Positions 34,354-43,611 of a stretch of DNA of 45,819 nt are shown here, in pieces. The translations under genes were made by a program, and so were the position numbers. The number at the start of each line of letters is the position of its first letter. Positions within the stretch are counted from its first letter, which is position 1. Source of the DNA: Bradyrhizobium centrolobii (lineage in GTDB: Bacteria > Pseudomonadota > Alphaproteobacteria > Rhizobiales > Xanthobacteraceae); the NCBI RefSeq assembly GCF_001641635.1, contig NZ_LUUB01000083.1, positions 1-45,819 of the forward strand, in the 5' to 3' direction. The notes below the pieces were generated by a model, which was not told where the DNA came from, ran no database searches, and saw nothing but the letters and a program-made list of their open reading frames with translations.

Positions 34354-37300
34354 TCATGCCAGGTCATCCAGCAACGCCCTCGCATTCCGCAGATCCGGGC
34401 TGTCGAATCCCTCACTGAACCAGCCGTATATCTGCACGAGTAGGTCGTACGCAGCGTCTCGCCGGCCCTGCTGCTGCCAGAGTTGCGCCAAGACCATCGC
34501 TGTCCGCAGTTCCAGAGATTTAGCCTCTTGGTGTCGGGCGATCTCTATCGAGCGGCGAAGGCACGCCTCAGCATTCCCCGTTGCAGCACTCTCGAGCAGC
34601 AGTTCACCGTGCACCCTATGGATCTCGGCGCCGAGAAGCTCTTCGTGGAACGTACGAGCATGCTCGGCCGCGACCTTGATCCAGTCGAGGCCCGCCGCGA
34701 TACGGCCTGCCTTCACACAGGCATCCGCTAGCCCGACGCTCATTTGTGTCGTAGCGAGCTTGGCGCCCAATGCCTGCCAGTCGGCCCAACCTTGTTCCAT
34801 CTCGGCGATACCGTCATCGGTTCGACCGAGCGCCGCCCGAGCTCGGCCTCTCATTATCATGGCGTAGGCCGTCCACTGCGGGAAACCGTACGTGGCACAG
34901 ATAACTGAGGAGGCGTCGGCGCGCTCTAATGCCTGAGAAAATTCGTTACGATAGACGTGTAGCGCGGATGCGAGGCCGAGGGTCATGGCATTGATGAAAG
35001 GGTTGGATAGCCGCTCGGCATCGGCCAACGCCTCGCAGATCAGTATGCTCGACTTGTCCGGATAGCCGAGGAACCATGTCAGCCACGCGCCATAGGCTCT
35101 GCAGACCACGCTCGGATCCTCGCCGTAGACGAGGATCTCTGCGCGCGCCTTGTCGGCATCCCAAAACTCGATGGCCTGACGAAAGCTTTCCCAGCCGGAC
35201 TCGAATTCGCCGCTGAAAAACAGGGCACAGCCTTGCGCCCGATGAGCGAGCGCCCGACGTGTATCGTCACTTTGCGCATCCGCCAGAGCCACCAATTCGG
35301 CGCTCAGTGCTTGCGCTTTCAGGAGCGGTTTGCGCAGGAATGCGCTATTCCAGAGGCCGCGCAACACGGTAAAGGCGTGCGGAGTCTCGGTCACGCTGCC
35401 GCATAGGTCGCCCGCCCGGCCGTAGATGCTTTCGACGTCAGCGGCCATGTAGCCGCGCGCTGCGATCGTCGGTACGCCGAGGGCGATGAGCAGCTCAAGC
35501 TCCTGCCGATCTCGCTCCAGTCCCGCCGGTTTCGTCCCCAACAACTCCAGTGCTTTGGTGTAGTGCGTGATCGCCTCTTCGTTGGCGGAACGGGCCGCAG
35601 AGCGCCGTCCTGCTCTCAGGCTATAAGCGATGGCATCATCGATGAGCCCCGCCTGCGCATAGTGATGCGCGAGAAGTTCGGGTTGGGTCTCAACGATTTG
35701 GGGCATCAGCTCCGTGATCGCTACAGCGATGCGGCCATGAAGCTGTCGACGCGTTGAGCGCAGAAGGCTTCGATAGGCGGCGTCCTGCACGAGCGCATGC
35801 TTAAAGATGTAGGTCGTTTCGGGCAGCACTCCCCTTGGAAAGATCAGTTCCGCGTTGCTAAGCTCGTCGAGTGCGTTCTCCAGCGCCTTGTCGTGAACCG
35901 GCGCCACGGCATCCAGCAGCTTGTAGGTAAATTCCCTTCCAATGACAGCCCCGATCTGGGCGATCTCCCTCACGGGCGCGAGGTGGTCGAGCCTGGCCAA
36001 CAAACTGTCGTGCAGTGTTGCTGGAATCGCCAGAGGAGGCAGCGGGCCCTGCAGAACATAGCGGTCGGCGGTTTCCTCCATGAGCCCCGATCCCAGGATT
36101 GCCTTGGTGAGCTCTTCCACAAACAGCGGCACCCCGTCCGTCTTCGCGATGATCTTGTCTCGGACGTCGGCCGGCAACATCTTGCCGTCCGTTAATCTGT
36201 CGATCATTGCCACCACATGGCTCTGTGCCAGTCGATTCAAAGCGAGTCTGGTCACGTGGGCGTAGTGGTCCCATGGCACTTCGAATTCGGGGCGGAACGT
36301 GACGATCAGCAGGACCGGCCAGCACCGCAGCCGGTCGATAGTTCGCGTAAACGATTCAAGAGTCGTCGGATCAATCCAGTGCGCATCTTCCAGGATGAAC
36401 AAGACTGGGCGTTGCTTCGCTAGGCCGCCGAGCAGCTCGTTGAGCGCCAGTAAAGTGCGCTCCTTCTGCTCTCGGGGCGTGAGGTTGAGTGCTACGTACC
36501 GGCCCTCGATTGGCAGCGACAACAGCGTCGCAAAGAGTGGCGCCACATCATCGATCGTCGAGAACGAACGTGCCAGAACCTGTTCCAATTTGTCGAGCTT
36601 GGTCTCAGCGGAGTCATCAGGCGCAATCCCGGCCGCACGCTCGAGTTGGGAAATCACGGGATAAAACGGGCTATTCGTATGATGAGGCGAGCACTGATAC
36701 AGAATGCGCGTATAGGCCCCGTCGGCGATCTTCTGCCGGAGCGCCGCGACGACCCGCGATTTGCCGATTCCGGCCTCGCCCGATAAGAGCACGACCTGAC
36801 CTTCGCCATTTTGTGCCTGGACCCAGCGGTCCATCAGAAGGTCGACCTCGCGTTCGCGGCCAAAAAAGCCACTCGCACGCTGAGCCTGCCCGGCCTCGAA
36901 GCGACTTTCGGCCGCGTGTTCGCCAACGACCCGCCACGACGGAATTGCATTGGCCATTCCCTTCAGAAAGCGCGACCCGAGATCCTCGAGGTCAAATCGT
37001 CTGCCGAGCAGCTGTCTCGTTCCGTCGGCAATGACAACGGTGTTCGGCTCGGCAATGGTCTGGAGCCGGGCCGCCAGGTTCGGCGTCTCGCCGATGACTA
37101 CCTGCTCCTGAGACAAACCTTCGCCCAACGTCTCGCCGACCACCACGAGACCCGAGGCGATGCCCACTCGGACCTCTAGCAGGACCTTGGTCGGCAGCAT
37201 CAGCCGGCTGACGACATCGACGACCGCGAGGCCCGCTCTGACCGCGCGTTCGGCATCGTCTTCATGGGCCCTTGGATAGCCGAAATAAGCCAGCACGCCG

Positions 37301-37683
37301 TCGCCCATGAACCTCGCGATAAAGCCGTCGAATCGACGGATCGCCCGGACGCACGCCTCCTGAAATCCCCGTATAACCTCGCTCAGGTCCTCCGGATCGA
37401 GGCGAGTCGAAAGCGCCGTCGAGCCGGCCATATCGCAGAACATAACCGTCAGGTGGCGGCGCTCGGCGGCCTGCGGAGACGGTTCGAAGCCGGGCCGCTT
37501 CTCCGTCGCAGGGCCACTTACTCGAACCTCGCTCGCAAGCCCCAAGCCACATTGGCCGCAGAACCTTGCGCTCGGTTCGTTCAGCGCACCACAAGCGGCG
37601 CAGGTCGGCGCAAACGGTGCTCCGCATCTGATGCAGAACCTGTTGCCCGCCTTGATCTCGGCCCCGCAGCTCGAACACCTCAT
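34354..37683 (-). CDS. Class III adenylate/guanylate cyclase with zinc ribbons, AAA ATPase and TPR region
   Basis: This 1109-residue multidomain regulator starts with two zinc ribbons (CSSC/CIRC at residues 3-20 and CAAC/CGQC at 28-45). A cyclase homology domain follows at about 75-260; the metal aspartates are in FCDMAGST (D84) and FMGDGVLAYFGYP, and NLAARLQ carries late active-site positions. Next is an AAA/STAND ATPase module, with Walker A GEAGIGKS near 300 and Walker B LFILEDAHWID near 428. A long helical TPR-like C-terminus completes it. The architecture is common and multiplied in rhizobia; the signal sensed is unknown. ATG 37683 (MRCSSCG) is chosen because the zinc ribbon begins there. 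It is transcribed alone. Confidence 0.9.
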   Translation of the reverse strand: MRCSSCGAEIKAGNRFCIRCGAPFAPTCAACGALNEPSARFCGQCGLGLASEVRVSGPATEKRPGFEPSPQAAERRHLTVMFCDMAGSTALSTRLDPEDLSEVIRGFQEACVRAIRRFDGFIARFMGDGVLAYFGYPRAHEDDAERAVRAGLAVVDVVSRLMLPTKVLLEVRVGIASGLVVVGETLGEGLSQEQVVIGETPNLAARLQTIAEPNTVVIADGTRQLLGRRFDLEDLGSRFLKGMANAIPSWRVVGEHAAESRFEAGQAQRASGFFGREREVDLLMDRWVQAQNGEGQVVLLSGEAGIGKSRVVAALRQKIADGAYTRILYQCSPHHTNSPFYPVISQLERAAGIAPDDSAETKLDKLEQVLARSFSTIDDVAPLFATLLSLPIEGRYVALNLTPREQKERTLLALNELLGGLAKQRPVLFILEDAHWIDPTTLESFTRTIDRLRCWPVLLIVTFRPEFEVPWDHYAHVTRLALNRLAQSHVVAMIDRLTDGKMLPADVRDKIIAKTDGVPLFVEELTKAILGSGLMEETADRYVLQGPLPPLAIPATLHDSLLARLDHLAPVREIAQIGAVIGREFTYKLLDAVAPVHDKALENALDELSNAELIFPRGVLPETTYIFKHALVQDAAYRSLLRSTRRQLHGRIAVAITELMPQIVETQPELLAHHYAQAGLIDDAIAYSLRAGRRSAARSANEEAITHYTKALELLGTKPAGLERDRQELELLIALGVPTIAARGYMAADVESIYGRAGDLCGSVTETPHAFTVLRGLWNSAFLRKPLLKAQALSAELVALADAQSDDTRRALAHRAQGCALFFSGEFESGWESFRQAIEFWDADKARAEILVYGEDPSVVCRAYGAWLTWFLGYPDKSSILICEALADAERLSNPFINAMTLGLASALHVYRNEFSQALERADASSVICATYGFPQWTAYAMIMRGRARAALGRTDDGIAEMEQGWADWQALGAKLATTQMSVGLADACVKAGRIAAGLDWIKVAAEHARTFHEELLGAEIHRVHGELLLESAATGNAEACLRRSIEIARHQEAKSLELRTAMVLAQLWQQQGRRDAAYDLLVQIYGWFSEGFDSPDLRNARALLDDLA

Positions 37684-37990
37684 GAGCTTCCTCGCGATGT
37701 AGGGGTCATCGTAACTTACTTCGGGCGTTGAACGTCCGGAGGATTTACGCAACGACCGCGACGAGATCCATGGAAGCGGCCATCATGAATATCTTGGCAT
37801 TTTCGCTGGCAGATCGGTATGAACTGCTTCACGGAGAGTCCCGATTAGCTCATCGCTACACTCCGCGTGGTTGACCAGCGCAGTGTCCTATCATTCGTAC
37901 TCCGCACGCTCACGAAACATCCCATCGCTTATCATCAGGTTATTGAACTCAAGCTCGCTCGAGGCCGGTGATCGCGGCCGGAGCGGGTAA
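37684..37990. other. Intergenic stretch upstream of the cyclase gene
   Basis: These 307 bases separate the leftward ParB-domain gene from the leftward cyclase gene and should hold the cyclase promoter. I see no convincing -35/-10 pair, RNA gene or repeat. A small inverted element, GGCCGGTGATCGCGGCCGG, lies near the ParB gene's 3' end. Confidence 0.4.
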
Positions 37991-38527
37991 TCAATAACGA
38001 CCGCCATCGCGCTTTTGTTGCGTGAGCCATTCCGACAAGGTTCTTGGTGTTGATCCTGAAGTCCCGCGATTTGATTGGCTTCGTGATGCCTTGGGATTGC
38101 TCCGGATATCCTTCTCAGAAGGTTTTCGCAGAGGCTCAGCTGATTGCGTCTGCATGACTGCCTCTGAAGCGGCGGCTAATCTCGCGGCAGCCTCCTTTTC
38201 GAGACGCAGTCTTTTCAATCGCGCCATCTTGTCGCGCTCTGCTTCTGCTTCAGCGCTGTCGGACAAAAGCGTCTTTTGGTGAACGATCTCAGCCGAGACC
38301 AAGATCGCGATGATAGTTTTCTCGCCAAGAGCCTTGCAGGCTTCGAACCGATGCAGTCCCTCGACCAGAACGAACCGGCCTTCGTCGGGCCGGACGAGAA
38401 TGGGGGCTTGTTGTCCGATTTCTAAAATACTTTCCGCAATTTCTCGAACGAGCTCAGGCTTGAGAGCCTTCTTCCTCTTCACCGGAACGTAGATCTTGTC
38501 GATTGCGAAGCTCTCCGGCTTGGGCAT
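37991..38527 (-). CDS. Solitary ParB N-terminal domain protein
   Basis: This 178-residue protein has a ParB/Srx-like domain in residues about 8-85 (PELVREIAESILEIGQQAPI, then VEGLHRFEACKALG with the G-x-H-R-x2-A box). A charged helical stretch and a basic low-complexity tail follow. There is no helix-turn-helix DNA-binding domain and no parA neighbour, so it is not a partition protein. Solitary ParB-domain proteins may act as CTP- or nucleotide-dependent switches or nucleases; here the function is unknown. The start at 38527 (MPKPESF) is chosen because the domain begins there; ATG 38566 would add 13 residues. Confidence 0.75.
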   Translation of the reverse strand: MPKPESFAIDKIYVPVKRKKALKPELVREIAESILEIGQQAPILVRPDEGRFVLVEGLHRFEACKALGEKTIIAILVSAEIVHQKTLLSDSAEAEAERDKMARLKRLRLEKEAAARLAAASEAVMQTQSAEPLRKPSEKDIRSNPKASRSQSNRGTSGSTPRTLSEWLTQQKRDGGRY

Positions 38528-38720
38528 AGCTTCTACTCCGTAGTGACTGAGCTCGATCCGAAGCATCTGGCGGCGGTGGCGAGATTTTAAGGATGAAGCG
38601 CTCTACCGCCAAGGCAATTTCCTCGGGCCGGTCCCGAAGGTCGTTGTCGGTGCGCCAGTCTCCCGATGACGCGCCAATCGTCCGTTCGTCGCCCCGGCCA
38701 ACCGACATTCTGCGCATCAT
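38454..38720 (-). CDS. Possible small gene overlapping the ParB-domain gene
   Basis: An 88-residue frame begins at ATG 38720 with GGGAAGGGATTGG just upstream. Its first 60 residues contain DLRDRPEEIALAVERFILK, which looks protein-like. The rest overlaps the start of the ParB-domain gene by 74 bases in another frame and looks like a shadow. It could be a short gene coupled to parB or a chance frame. Confidence 0.3.
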   Translation of the reverse strand: MMRRMSVGRGDERTIGASSGDWRTDNDLRDRPEEIALAVERFILKISPPPPDASDRAQSLRSRSYAQAGELRNRQDLRSGEEEEGSQA

Positions 38721-38929
38721 TCCAATCCCTTCCCAACGAAGAAACGGAGTCGTAGAATTATATCGTCAAGCGGAACCACTATTGAGTTTCGGGCCTGGCG
38801 ATATGTCCAGTTCTGACCCTGGTGTACGGAAAGGAAGGATCCCGGCCAATACACTCTTGTCTTGATCAAGGTCTCCCCGTCAGGGTGTACTTTGCTTGGC
38901 TGGGCTTCCTGCAGTGCGGGAGGACATCC

Positions 38930-41017
38930 ATGAATACCGTCAACAATTCAAGCGCGCCGCAGACGAAGCTTTTATGGATCGCGGTTGCTCTTCTGGGTGC
39001 GGTGGCATTTGCGATCGTGGCGCTCAATCGAGGTGAAGCGGTCAACGCCGCGTGGCTAGTGGTCGCTGCGATTTGCATCTATTTCATCGCCTATCGCTTT
39101 TATGGGTTGTTCGTCGCCAACCGCGCGCTCGGTGTCGATGGTAGGCGACCGACGCCTGCCGTTCGCCACAATGACGGTCTCGATTATGTGCCGACCAATC
39201 GGTATGTGCTCTATGGCCATCATTTCGCGGCGATCGCCGGCGCGGGTCCGCTCGTCGGTCCGGTGCTTGCCGCGCAAATGGGCTATCTGCCGGGCACGCT
39301 CTGGATTCTCGTTGGTGCGGTGTTCGGCGGTGCGGTCCAGGACATGACCGTGCTGTTTCTATCGACACGGCGCGATGGTCGCTCTCTCGGCGACATCGTG
39401 CGTGCCGAGATGGGACTGGTGGCCGGCACGATCGCAGGGGTAGGCATTCTCCTGATCTGCGTCATCGTACTTGCGGTCCTCGCTCTCGTTGTCGTTAAGG
39501 CATTGATCGGCAGTCCGTGGGGAACTTTCGCGGTGTTCTGCTCGATTCCGATCGCGCTTCTAATGGGTGTCTATAGCCGGTTTATCCGCCCGGGCAGGGT
39601 CGGCGAAATGTCGCTACTCGGCTGCGTGTTACTTCTCGCAGCGCTGATCTATGGCAAGACCGTGTCCGAGACGCCTGAGCTGGCCACGTACTTCGATCTA
39701 CGAGGGGAGACGCTCGCGCTGATCATCATCGGATACGGCTTCGTCGCATCCGTGCTGCCGGTCTGGCTGCTTCTGGCCCCGCGCGATTACCTTTCGACGT
39801 TCCTTAAGATCGGCACCATCGCACTCCTGGCTATCGGCATCATCATCGTTCGTCCCGATCTCCAGATGCCGGCGGTCACAAAATTCGTCGACGGCAGCGG
39901 ACCAGTCTGGGCCGGCGGCCTGTTCCCTTTCCTTTTCATTACAATCGCCTGCGGCGCCGTTTCCGGATGGCATGCTCTGATTTCGTCAGGAACGACGCCG
40001 AAGATGATCGAGAACGAAACGCAGATCGCATTCATCGGCTACGGCGGAATGTTGATGGAATCGTTCGTCGCCATAATGGCGATGATCGGCGCGAGCATCA
40101 TCCATCCCGGCGTCTATTTTGCGATGAACAGTGCGGCAGGAATGATCGGCACCACGGCTGAGCAAGCCGCACAGGTCATCTCGGCATGGGGGTTCGTGGT
40201 GACCCCGGACGAGATCAATCAAATGGCCAGGGACGTCGGCGAGACCTCGATCATGTCGCGCACCGGCGGCGCACCAACGCTCGCCGTCGGCATGGCCCAA
40301 ATCCTGTCGTCGTTCCTTGGCGGCCGTACCCTGATGGGTATCTGGTACCACTTCGCGATCCTGTTCGAGGCGCTGTTCATCCTCACGACCGTTGACGCCG
40401 GAACACGCGTGCTCCGGTTCATGATTCAGGATCTCATCGGCAACGCCGTTCCGGCGTTCAAGGAGACTGCGTCCTGGACCAATAACCTTATCGGTTCGGC
40501 CCTTTCGTGCGCCCTATGGGGCTACTTTCTCTATGTCGGGGTGATCGATCCATTGGGTGGTATATGGACGCTATGGCCTCTGTTCGGGACCGCCAACCAG
40601 ATGCTGGCGGCAATCGCGTTGACGGTGTGCACCGTCGTCCTGTTCAAGATGAAGCGCGAGCGGTTCGCGTGGGTGACTATTGTGCCCGCCACTTGGCTCG
40701 TGGTCTGCACGACCGCCGCGGGGCTCGAGAAGGTACTCAGCCCCAATCCAAACGTGGGGTTCATCAGCCACGCACTCAAATACCGCGACGCGATCTCAGC
40801 GGGTCAGTTGCTGGCACCTGCAAAGACGCTCGGCGAGATGAACCGGATCGTGTTCAACGACTACATCGATGCATCGCTGGCAGCTTTGTTCGTGCTAGTG
40901 GTCGTTGCGACAGTGATCTATGGCCTGATCAATATCTGGCGAGCACTGGGCAATCCGCAGCCGACCGCAGCGGAAATCGGGCTCGCTCAAGTAGCGGCGG
41001 GAGGTGGCCATGCCTGA
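38930..41017 (+). CDS. cstA: Carbon starvation protein CstA
   Basis: This 695-residue inner-membrane transporter has the length and signatures of CstA: YRFYGLFVANRALGVD, NDGLDYVPTNRYVL, GHHFAAIAGAGPLVGPVLAAQ and GAVQDMTVLFL, with many hydrophobic segments. CstA relatives import peptides or pyruvate under carbon limitation. The start at 38930 (MNTVNNSS) follows GGGAGG by 7 bases; the frame is open earlier but without family sequence. It forms a two-gene operon with the overlapping small ybdD-type gene. Confidence 0.93.
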   Translation: MNTVNNSSAPQTKLLWIAVALLGAVAFAIVALNRGEAVNAAWLVVAAICIYFIAYRFYGLFVANRALGVDGRRPTPAVRHNDGLDYVPTNRYVLYGHHFAAIAGAGPLVGPVLAAQMGYLPGTLWILVGAVFGGAVQDMTVLFLSTRRDGRSLGDIVRAEMGLVAGTIAGVGILLICVIVLAVLALVVVKALIGSPWGTFAVFCSIPIALLMGVYSRFIRPGRVGEMSLLGCVLLLAALIYGKTVSETPELATYFDLRGETLALIIIGYGFVASVLPVWLLLAPRDYLSTFLKIGTIALLAIGIIIVRPDLQMPAVTKFVDGSGPVWAGGLFPFLFITIACGAVSGWHALISSGTTPKMIENETQIAFIGYGGMLMESFVAIMAMIGASIIHPGVYFAMNSAAGMIGTTAEQAAQVISAWGFVVTPDEINQMARDVGETSIMSRTGGAPTLAVGMAQILSSFLGGRTLMGIWYHFAILFEALFILTTVDAGTRVLRFMIQDLIGNAVPAFKETASWTNNLIGSALSCALWGYFLYVGVIDPLGGIWTLWPLFGTANQMLAAIALTVCTVVLFKMKRERFAWVTIVPATWLVVCTTAAGLEKVLSPNPNVGFISHALKYRDAISAGQLLAPAKTLGEMNRIVFNDYIDASLAALFVLVVVATVIYGLINIWRALGNPQPTAAEIGLAQVAAGGGHA

Positions 41018-41243
41018 CCTGCAGGACTTGTTTGACCAATCCGCAAACGCGGTGCGAGCCGCCCGCTATTGGAGCACGCGCACTGCGCGTCTGATGATCG
41101 GCGTTCCCGATTACGAGACATATGTTGCGCACCGCCAGGCGAAGCATCCCGACCAGCCGATCATGACGTATGTTGAATTCTTTCGCGAACGCCAGCAGGC
41201 GCGATACGCGGTCGGGAAAGGTCGCTTTAGAGGCTGCTGCTGA
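41010..41243 (+). CDS. YbdD/YjiX family small protein
   Basis: This 77-residue protein matches the DUF466 pattern: YWSTRTARLMIGVPDYETYV, then HPDQPIMTYVEFFRERQQAR. Such genes almost always follow cstA or btsT-type transporter genes and are reported to be needed for their activity. ATG 41010 has GGGAGG 5 bases upstream and overlaps the cstA stop by 8 bases, so translation is coupled. Confidence 0.88.
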   Translation: MPDLQDLFDQSANAVRAARYWSTRTARLMIGVPDYETYVAHRQAKHPDQPIMTYVEFFRERQQARYAVGKGRFRGCC

Positions 41244-41476
41244 AAGCCGATAACAACTCAGCTGCCACCCGCGCGTGAGTGGCGTTGTGCCTGCGGCAGG
41301 GTGAACCCACAGCTGGCGTCCGCTGACGGCGAAATTCGCCGAGGCTGAGAGGTAGGCGGCGGGCGCTGCCGTGCCCGGCATGGACTGCATGTCTGACTCG
41401 GCGTTTTTGTGCGTAGGCGTTATCAGCCTTAAGGCGCACACTCAAAACTACACACCAAATCGGCTTGAGGCGTGTC

Positions 41477-41665
41477 ATGCGTGAACTGGAAGAATACGGA
41501 GTCGCTGGCAGCACGGCATTGGTGGCAGAAACAGAGAAATGGCCGCCTGATAGAGCTGATAGAGCAAGAGAGATATTGCTGTTGCGGGCAATGAACATCG
41601 AGGTGAGTGAAGTCATGGAGCGATGGATCAATTCGCCCGGCTTGCGTCCCCCAAAGAGGGCATGA
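41477..41665 (+). CDS. Hypothetical small protein, first of a pair
   Basis: This 62-residue protein (starting MRELEEYGVAGSTALVAETE) is helical and charged and not recognised. ATG 41477 follows GAGG by 6 bases; a TTG at 41465 is a weaker start. Its stop is 1 base before the start of the next gene, suggesting the two are co-translated. The 220 bases between ybdD and this gene hold nothing I recognise. Confidence 0.5.
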   Translation: MRELEEYGVAGSTALVAETEKWPPDRADRAREILLLRAMNIEVSEVMERWINSPGLRPPKRA

Positions 41666-41666
41666 G

Positions 41667-42092
41667 ATGGCATTCAACTTCATTGGGAAGGTCAGGAGCG
41701 GCCTCGGCAGGGCAACGAATACAGTGAGGATGCAGGCTCCACTGCTGAGGCCATACTTTCCCGAAATCTCAAGATGCCACCTCGGTACGATGAACTTCGT
41801 GCTCGAGATAGCGTTTCAGGTTAGGCTTCCGGACATCGTGACGCCACCCCTTGCTTGGCATCCGAGCAATCCAACAGGTGAGCGCTTCGGGATCACTAAA
41901 ATCGCGCTTACGTTGGCCAATGGTGAGGTCCATGACGCTTGGATTTTTACTTCAGAAGGTTCGCCACATCGGTTCGATGATCACTTGATCGAAGTGGTTG
42001 CCGAACGCATCAACGGGATCACGATCGGTGACAAATGCGGTCTGACCGTCGACCGCGTCGTCCAATCTTCTGCAGGGGTATATGTGGTCTGA
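41667..42092 (+). CDS. Hypothetical protein, second of a pair
   Basis: This 141-residue protein starts at ATG 41667 with GAGGG 6 bases upstream. The middle (FRLGTMNFVLEIAFQVRLPD-like region and WHPSNPTGERFGITKIALTL) has alternating hydrophobic strands, suggesting a small beta-rich fold. No signal peptide or membrane segment. I do not recognise a family. Confidence 0.55.
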   Translation: MAFNFIGKVRSGLGRATNTVRMQAPLLRPYFPEISRCHLGTMNFVLEIAFQVRLPDIVTPPLAWHPSNPTGERFGITKIALTLANGEVHDAWIFTSEGSPHRFDDHLIEVVAERINGITIGDKCGLTVDRVVQSSAGVYVV

Positions 42093-42368
42093 CACTCGGA
42101 CCTCATCGACCTCTGCGGTAACCCGTCGAAAGCTCAGCTCGCTCGTCACTCATCCCCAAAGTACCGTCCAGCCAGCCTCCCTGTTTCATAGTGAACGGAG
42201 TCTGTCGGCAGCGTCGCGGCCGTCACTGAGCTCCCTTCTGTGAAGAACCTGGCGGCGCGCACGCTTCACCCAGGCCGATATCGCGCGCCGTATATTGCCA
42301 GTGGCAATGCGGCGCCAGCCAAGTGGAATGACGGCAAACGGCGGTTGGCGCCGGACAGGCGCCGATGG
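42093..42368. other. Intergenic stretch with two inverted repeats
   Basis: No gene is supported between these convergent genes. ATTGCC-AGT-GGCAAT at 42294-42308 is a perfect 6-bp inverted repeat, and GGCGCC-GGACA-GGCGCC at 42347-42363 forms a hairpin 5 bases from the DUF992 stop. Either may be a terminator, though neither is followed by a T run on the relevant strand. Confidence 0.4.
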
Positions 42369-42836
42369 TTAATAGAGCCTCAGGCCCGCTACCCCCAGCG
42401 CCAGATTGATGCCGAATTGGCCCTCGACTGATAACGGTTGCAGCGAGATAGTACGGTTGGATCCTCCTATAAGCACATTAGCGCCGAGGCCGAGGCCGAG
42501 CGACGCATTGCCGCCTGCACCTACGAACGTCCCCCGCAGCGCGCCCGGACCGATATGGCTCGTCGGCGCAAAGACGCCCCAAAATAACCTTCCCCCTCCG
42601 GTGACGCCGACATCCAAACCCAGGCGGGTAATCCTGCCCCTGTAGTTGTATTGCTGACCTGTATTCGAGCGAAAGACGCAATTCATTCGCTGCTTTGAGC
42701 CGATGAGCAATCCAACCCTCGGCCCAGTATCGCAAGTGAGCCCACCCACTCGAACCGGCTGCCTTTGCGCTAGCGCCGGCATGGTGAAGACGAGCGCTAG
42801 CGTGCATATCGCCAACGATAGAAGTGTTTTCAGCAT
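42369..42836 (-). CDS. DUF992 domain-containing exported protein
   Basis: This 155-residue protein has a signal peptide (residues 1-23, ending TMPALA) and matches DUF992 along its length: VGGLTCDTGPRVGLLIGSKQ, LGLDVGVTGGGRLFWGVFAP and the strongly conserved GANVLIGGSNRTISLQP. The family is mainly alphaproteobacterial and predicted periplasmic or surface beta-rich; function unknown. Start 42836 is set by the signal peptide; the longer frame upstream is not family-like. Confidence 0.88.
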   Translation of the reverse strand: MLKTLLSLAICTLALVFTMPALAQRQPVRVGGLTCDTGPRVGLLIGSKQRMNCVFRSNTGQQYNYRGRITRLGLDVGVTGGGRLFWGVFAPTSHIGPGALRGTFVGAGGNASLGLGLGANVLIGGSNRTISLQPLSVEGQFGINLALGVAGLRLY

Positions 42837-42981
42837 CAGTCTCTCCAGCACGTCAGTCGGATGGCGCGGAGCGTTGCTTTCAGTCGTTGCCGCCGCGAAA
42901 ATCTGGTCGGTCGCAGTTCTCTCAATGATGTTGGGGGACGCGGATCGGAGCGTTGGAGCGGGCATGAACCTAGCATCTCGC

Positions 42982-43323
42982 CTACGTTGTTCCATCCGGC
43001 GAAACCCTGAGCAGAGGCATGGGGTGTTCACGGACATAGGTCACCGATCGCTCAACTGCGTACACTCTCCGGGAATTGGCCAGGCAATGGCGGGCCATGG
43101 CTTCCAACGCAGCTGTTTTGCCAATGTCCGGACGCGCGACGGGCCGCGCGCCCAGAGCGTCGCCCGCGACGGTGGTTGCGCTCGCCATGCTCGGCGCCAC
43201 CGAGGGGTCTGAGGCGACGCCGCGCATATCCGAGCTTGCGACGACTTCGGCTGCACCGCAGGCCGCGTCGCGGTTAGGCCATGTCGTCTTCTGGCCCAAC
43301 AGCGAAGTAGCGGCATCTCTCAT
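42982..43323 (-). CDS. Possible hypothetical gene
   Basis: This 113-residue frame has fairly GC-rich third positions and a protein-like C-terminal half (KTAALEAMARHCLANSRRVY). There is no clear ribosome binding site, no recognised domain and no signal peptide. It could be a chance frame. Confidence 0.3.
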   Translation of the reverse strand: MRDAATSLLGQKTTWPNRDAACGAAEVVASSDMRGVASDPSVAPSMASATTVAGDALGARPVARPDIGKTAALEAMARHCLANSRRVYAVERSVTYVREHPMPLLRVSPDGTT

Positions 43324-43375
43324 TGAGGTCAGCCTACTGGTGTCGGACCAGTTTTGCTCAATTCATTTATGTCTG

Positions 43376-43495
43376 CTACTGCACTACCAACACCGGCACG
43401 CTTCCGTCCGCTAGGACCTCCGATGTTTGACTCCCCAACAACAGCTTCCTGAGGCCGCGACGCCCGTGAGAGGCCATGACGATTAAGATTCCGAA
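43376..43495 (-). pseudogene. Universal stress protein (UspA family) C-terminal remnant
   Basis: The minus-strand frame from 43495 to the TAG at 43376-43378 gives 39 residues that match the end of UspA-family proteins: ILIVMASHGRRGLRKLLLGS, then SEVLADGSVPVLVV. It includes the G-x2-G-x9-G(S/T)-type nucleotide-binding loop. The frame is closed upstream by TGA at 43496-43498 and the N-terminal two thirds are absent. It is too short to be functional. Confidence 0.75.
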
Positions 43496-43611
43496 TCACG
43501 AATCCGCCGGGTTCGGCTGCTAGACTGCACTTTTACCAATCTAGCGGCCGTTACCCATTACTACGGTGCGCGCAGCACGTAAGGACGGGCTAATTGATTG
43601 GAGAAGATGCA

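Noticed and set aside
37991..38527. The ParB-domain gene as evidence of a plasmid or chromosome partition locus
   Set aside because: There is no ParA gene, no helix-turn-helix domain and no parS-like repeats nearby.
38861..38870. CTTGATCAAG palindrome upstream of cstA as an FNR/FixK-type box
   Set aside because: It lacks the TTGAT-N4-ATCAA spacing, and 10-base palindromes are common by chance in a window this size.
41227..41673. Minus-strand frames of 148 and 170 codons in the gap after ybdD
   Set aside because: Two overlapping minus-strand frames compete, neither has a recognised domain or good ribosome binding site, and they overlap better supported plus-strand genes.
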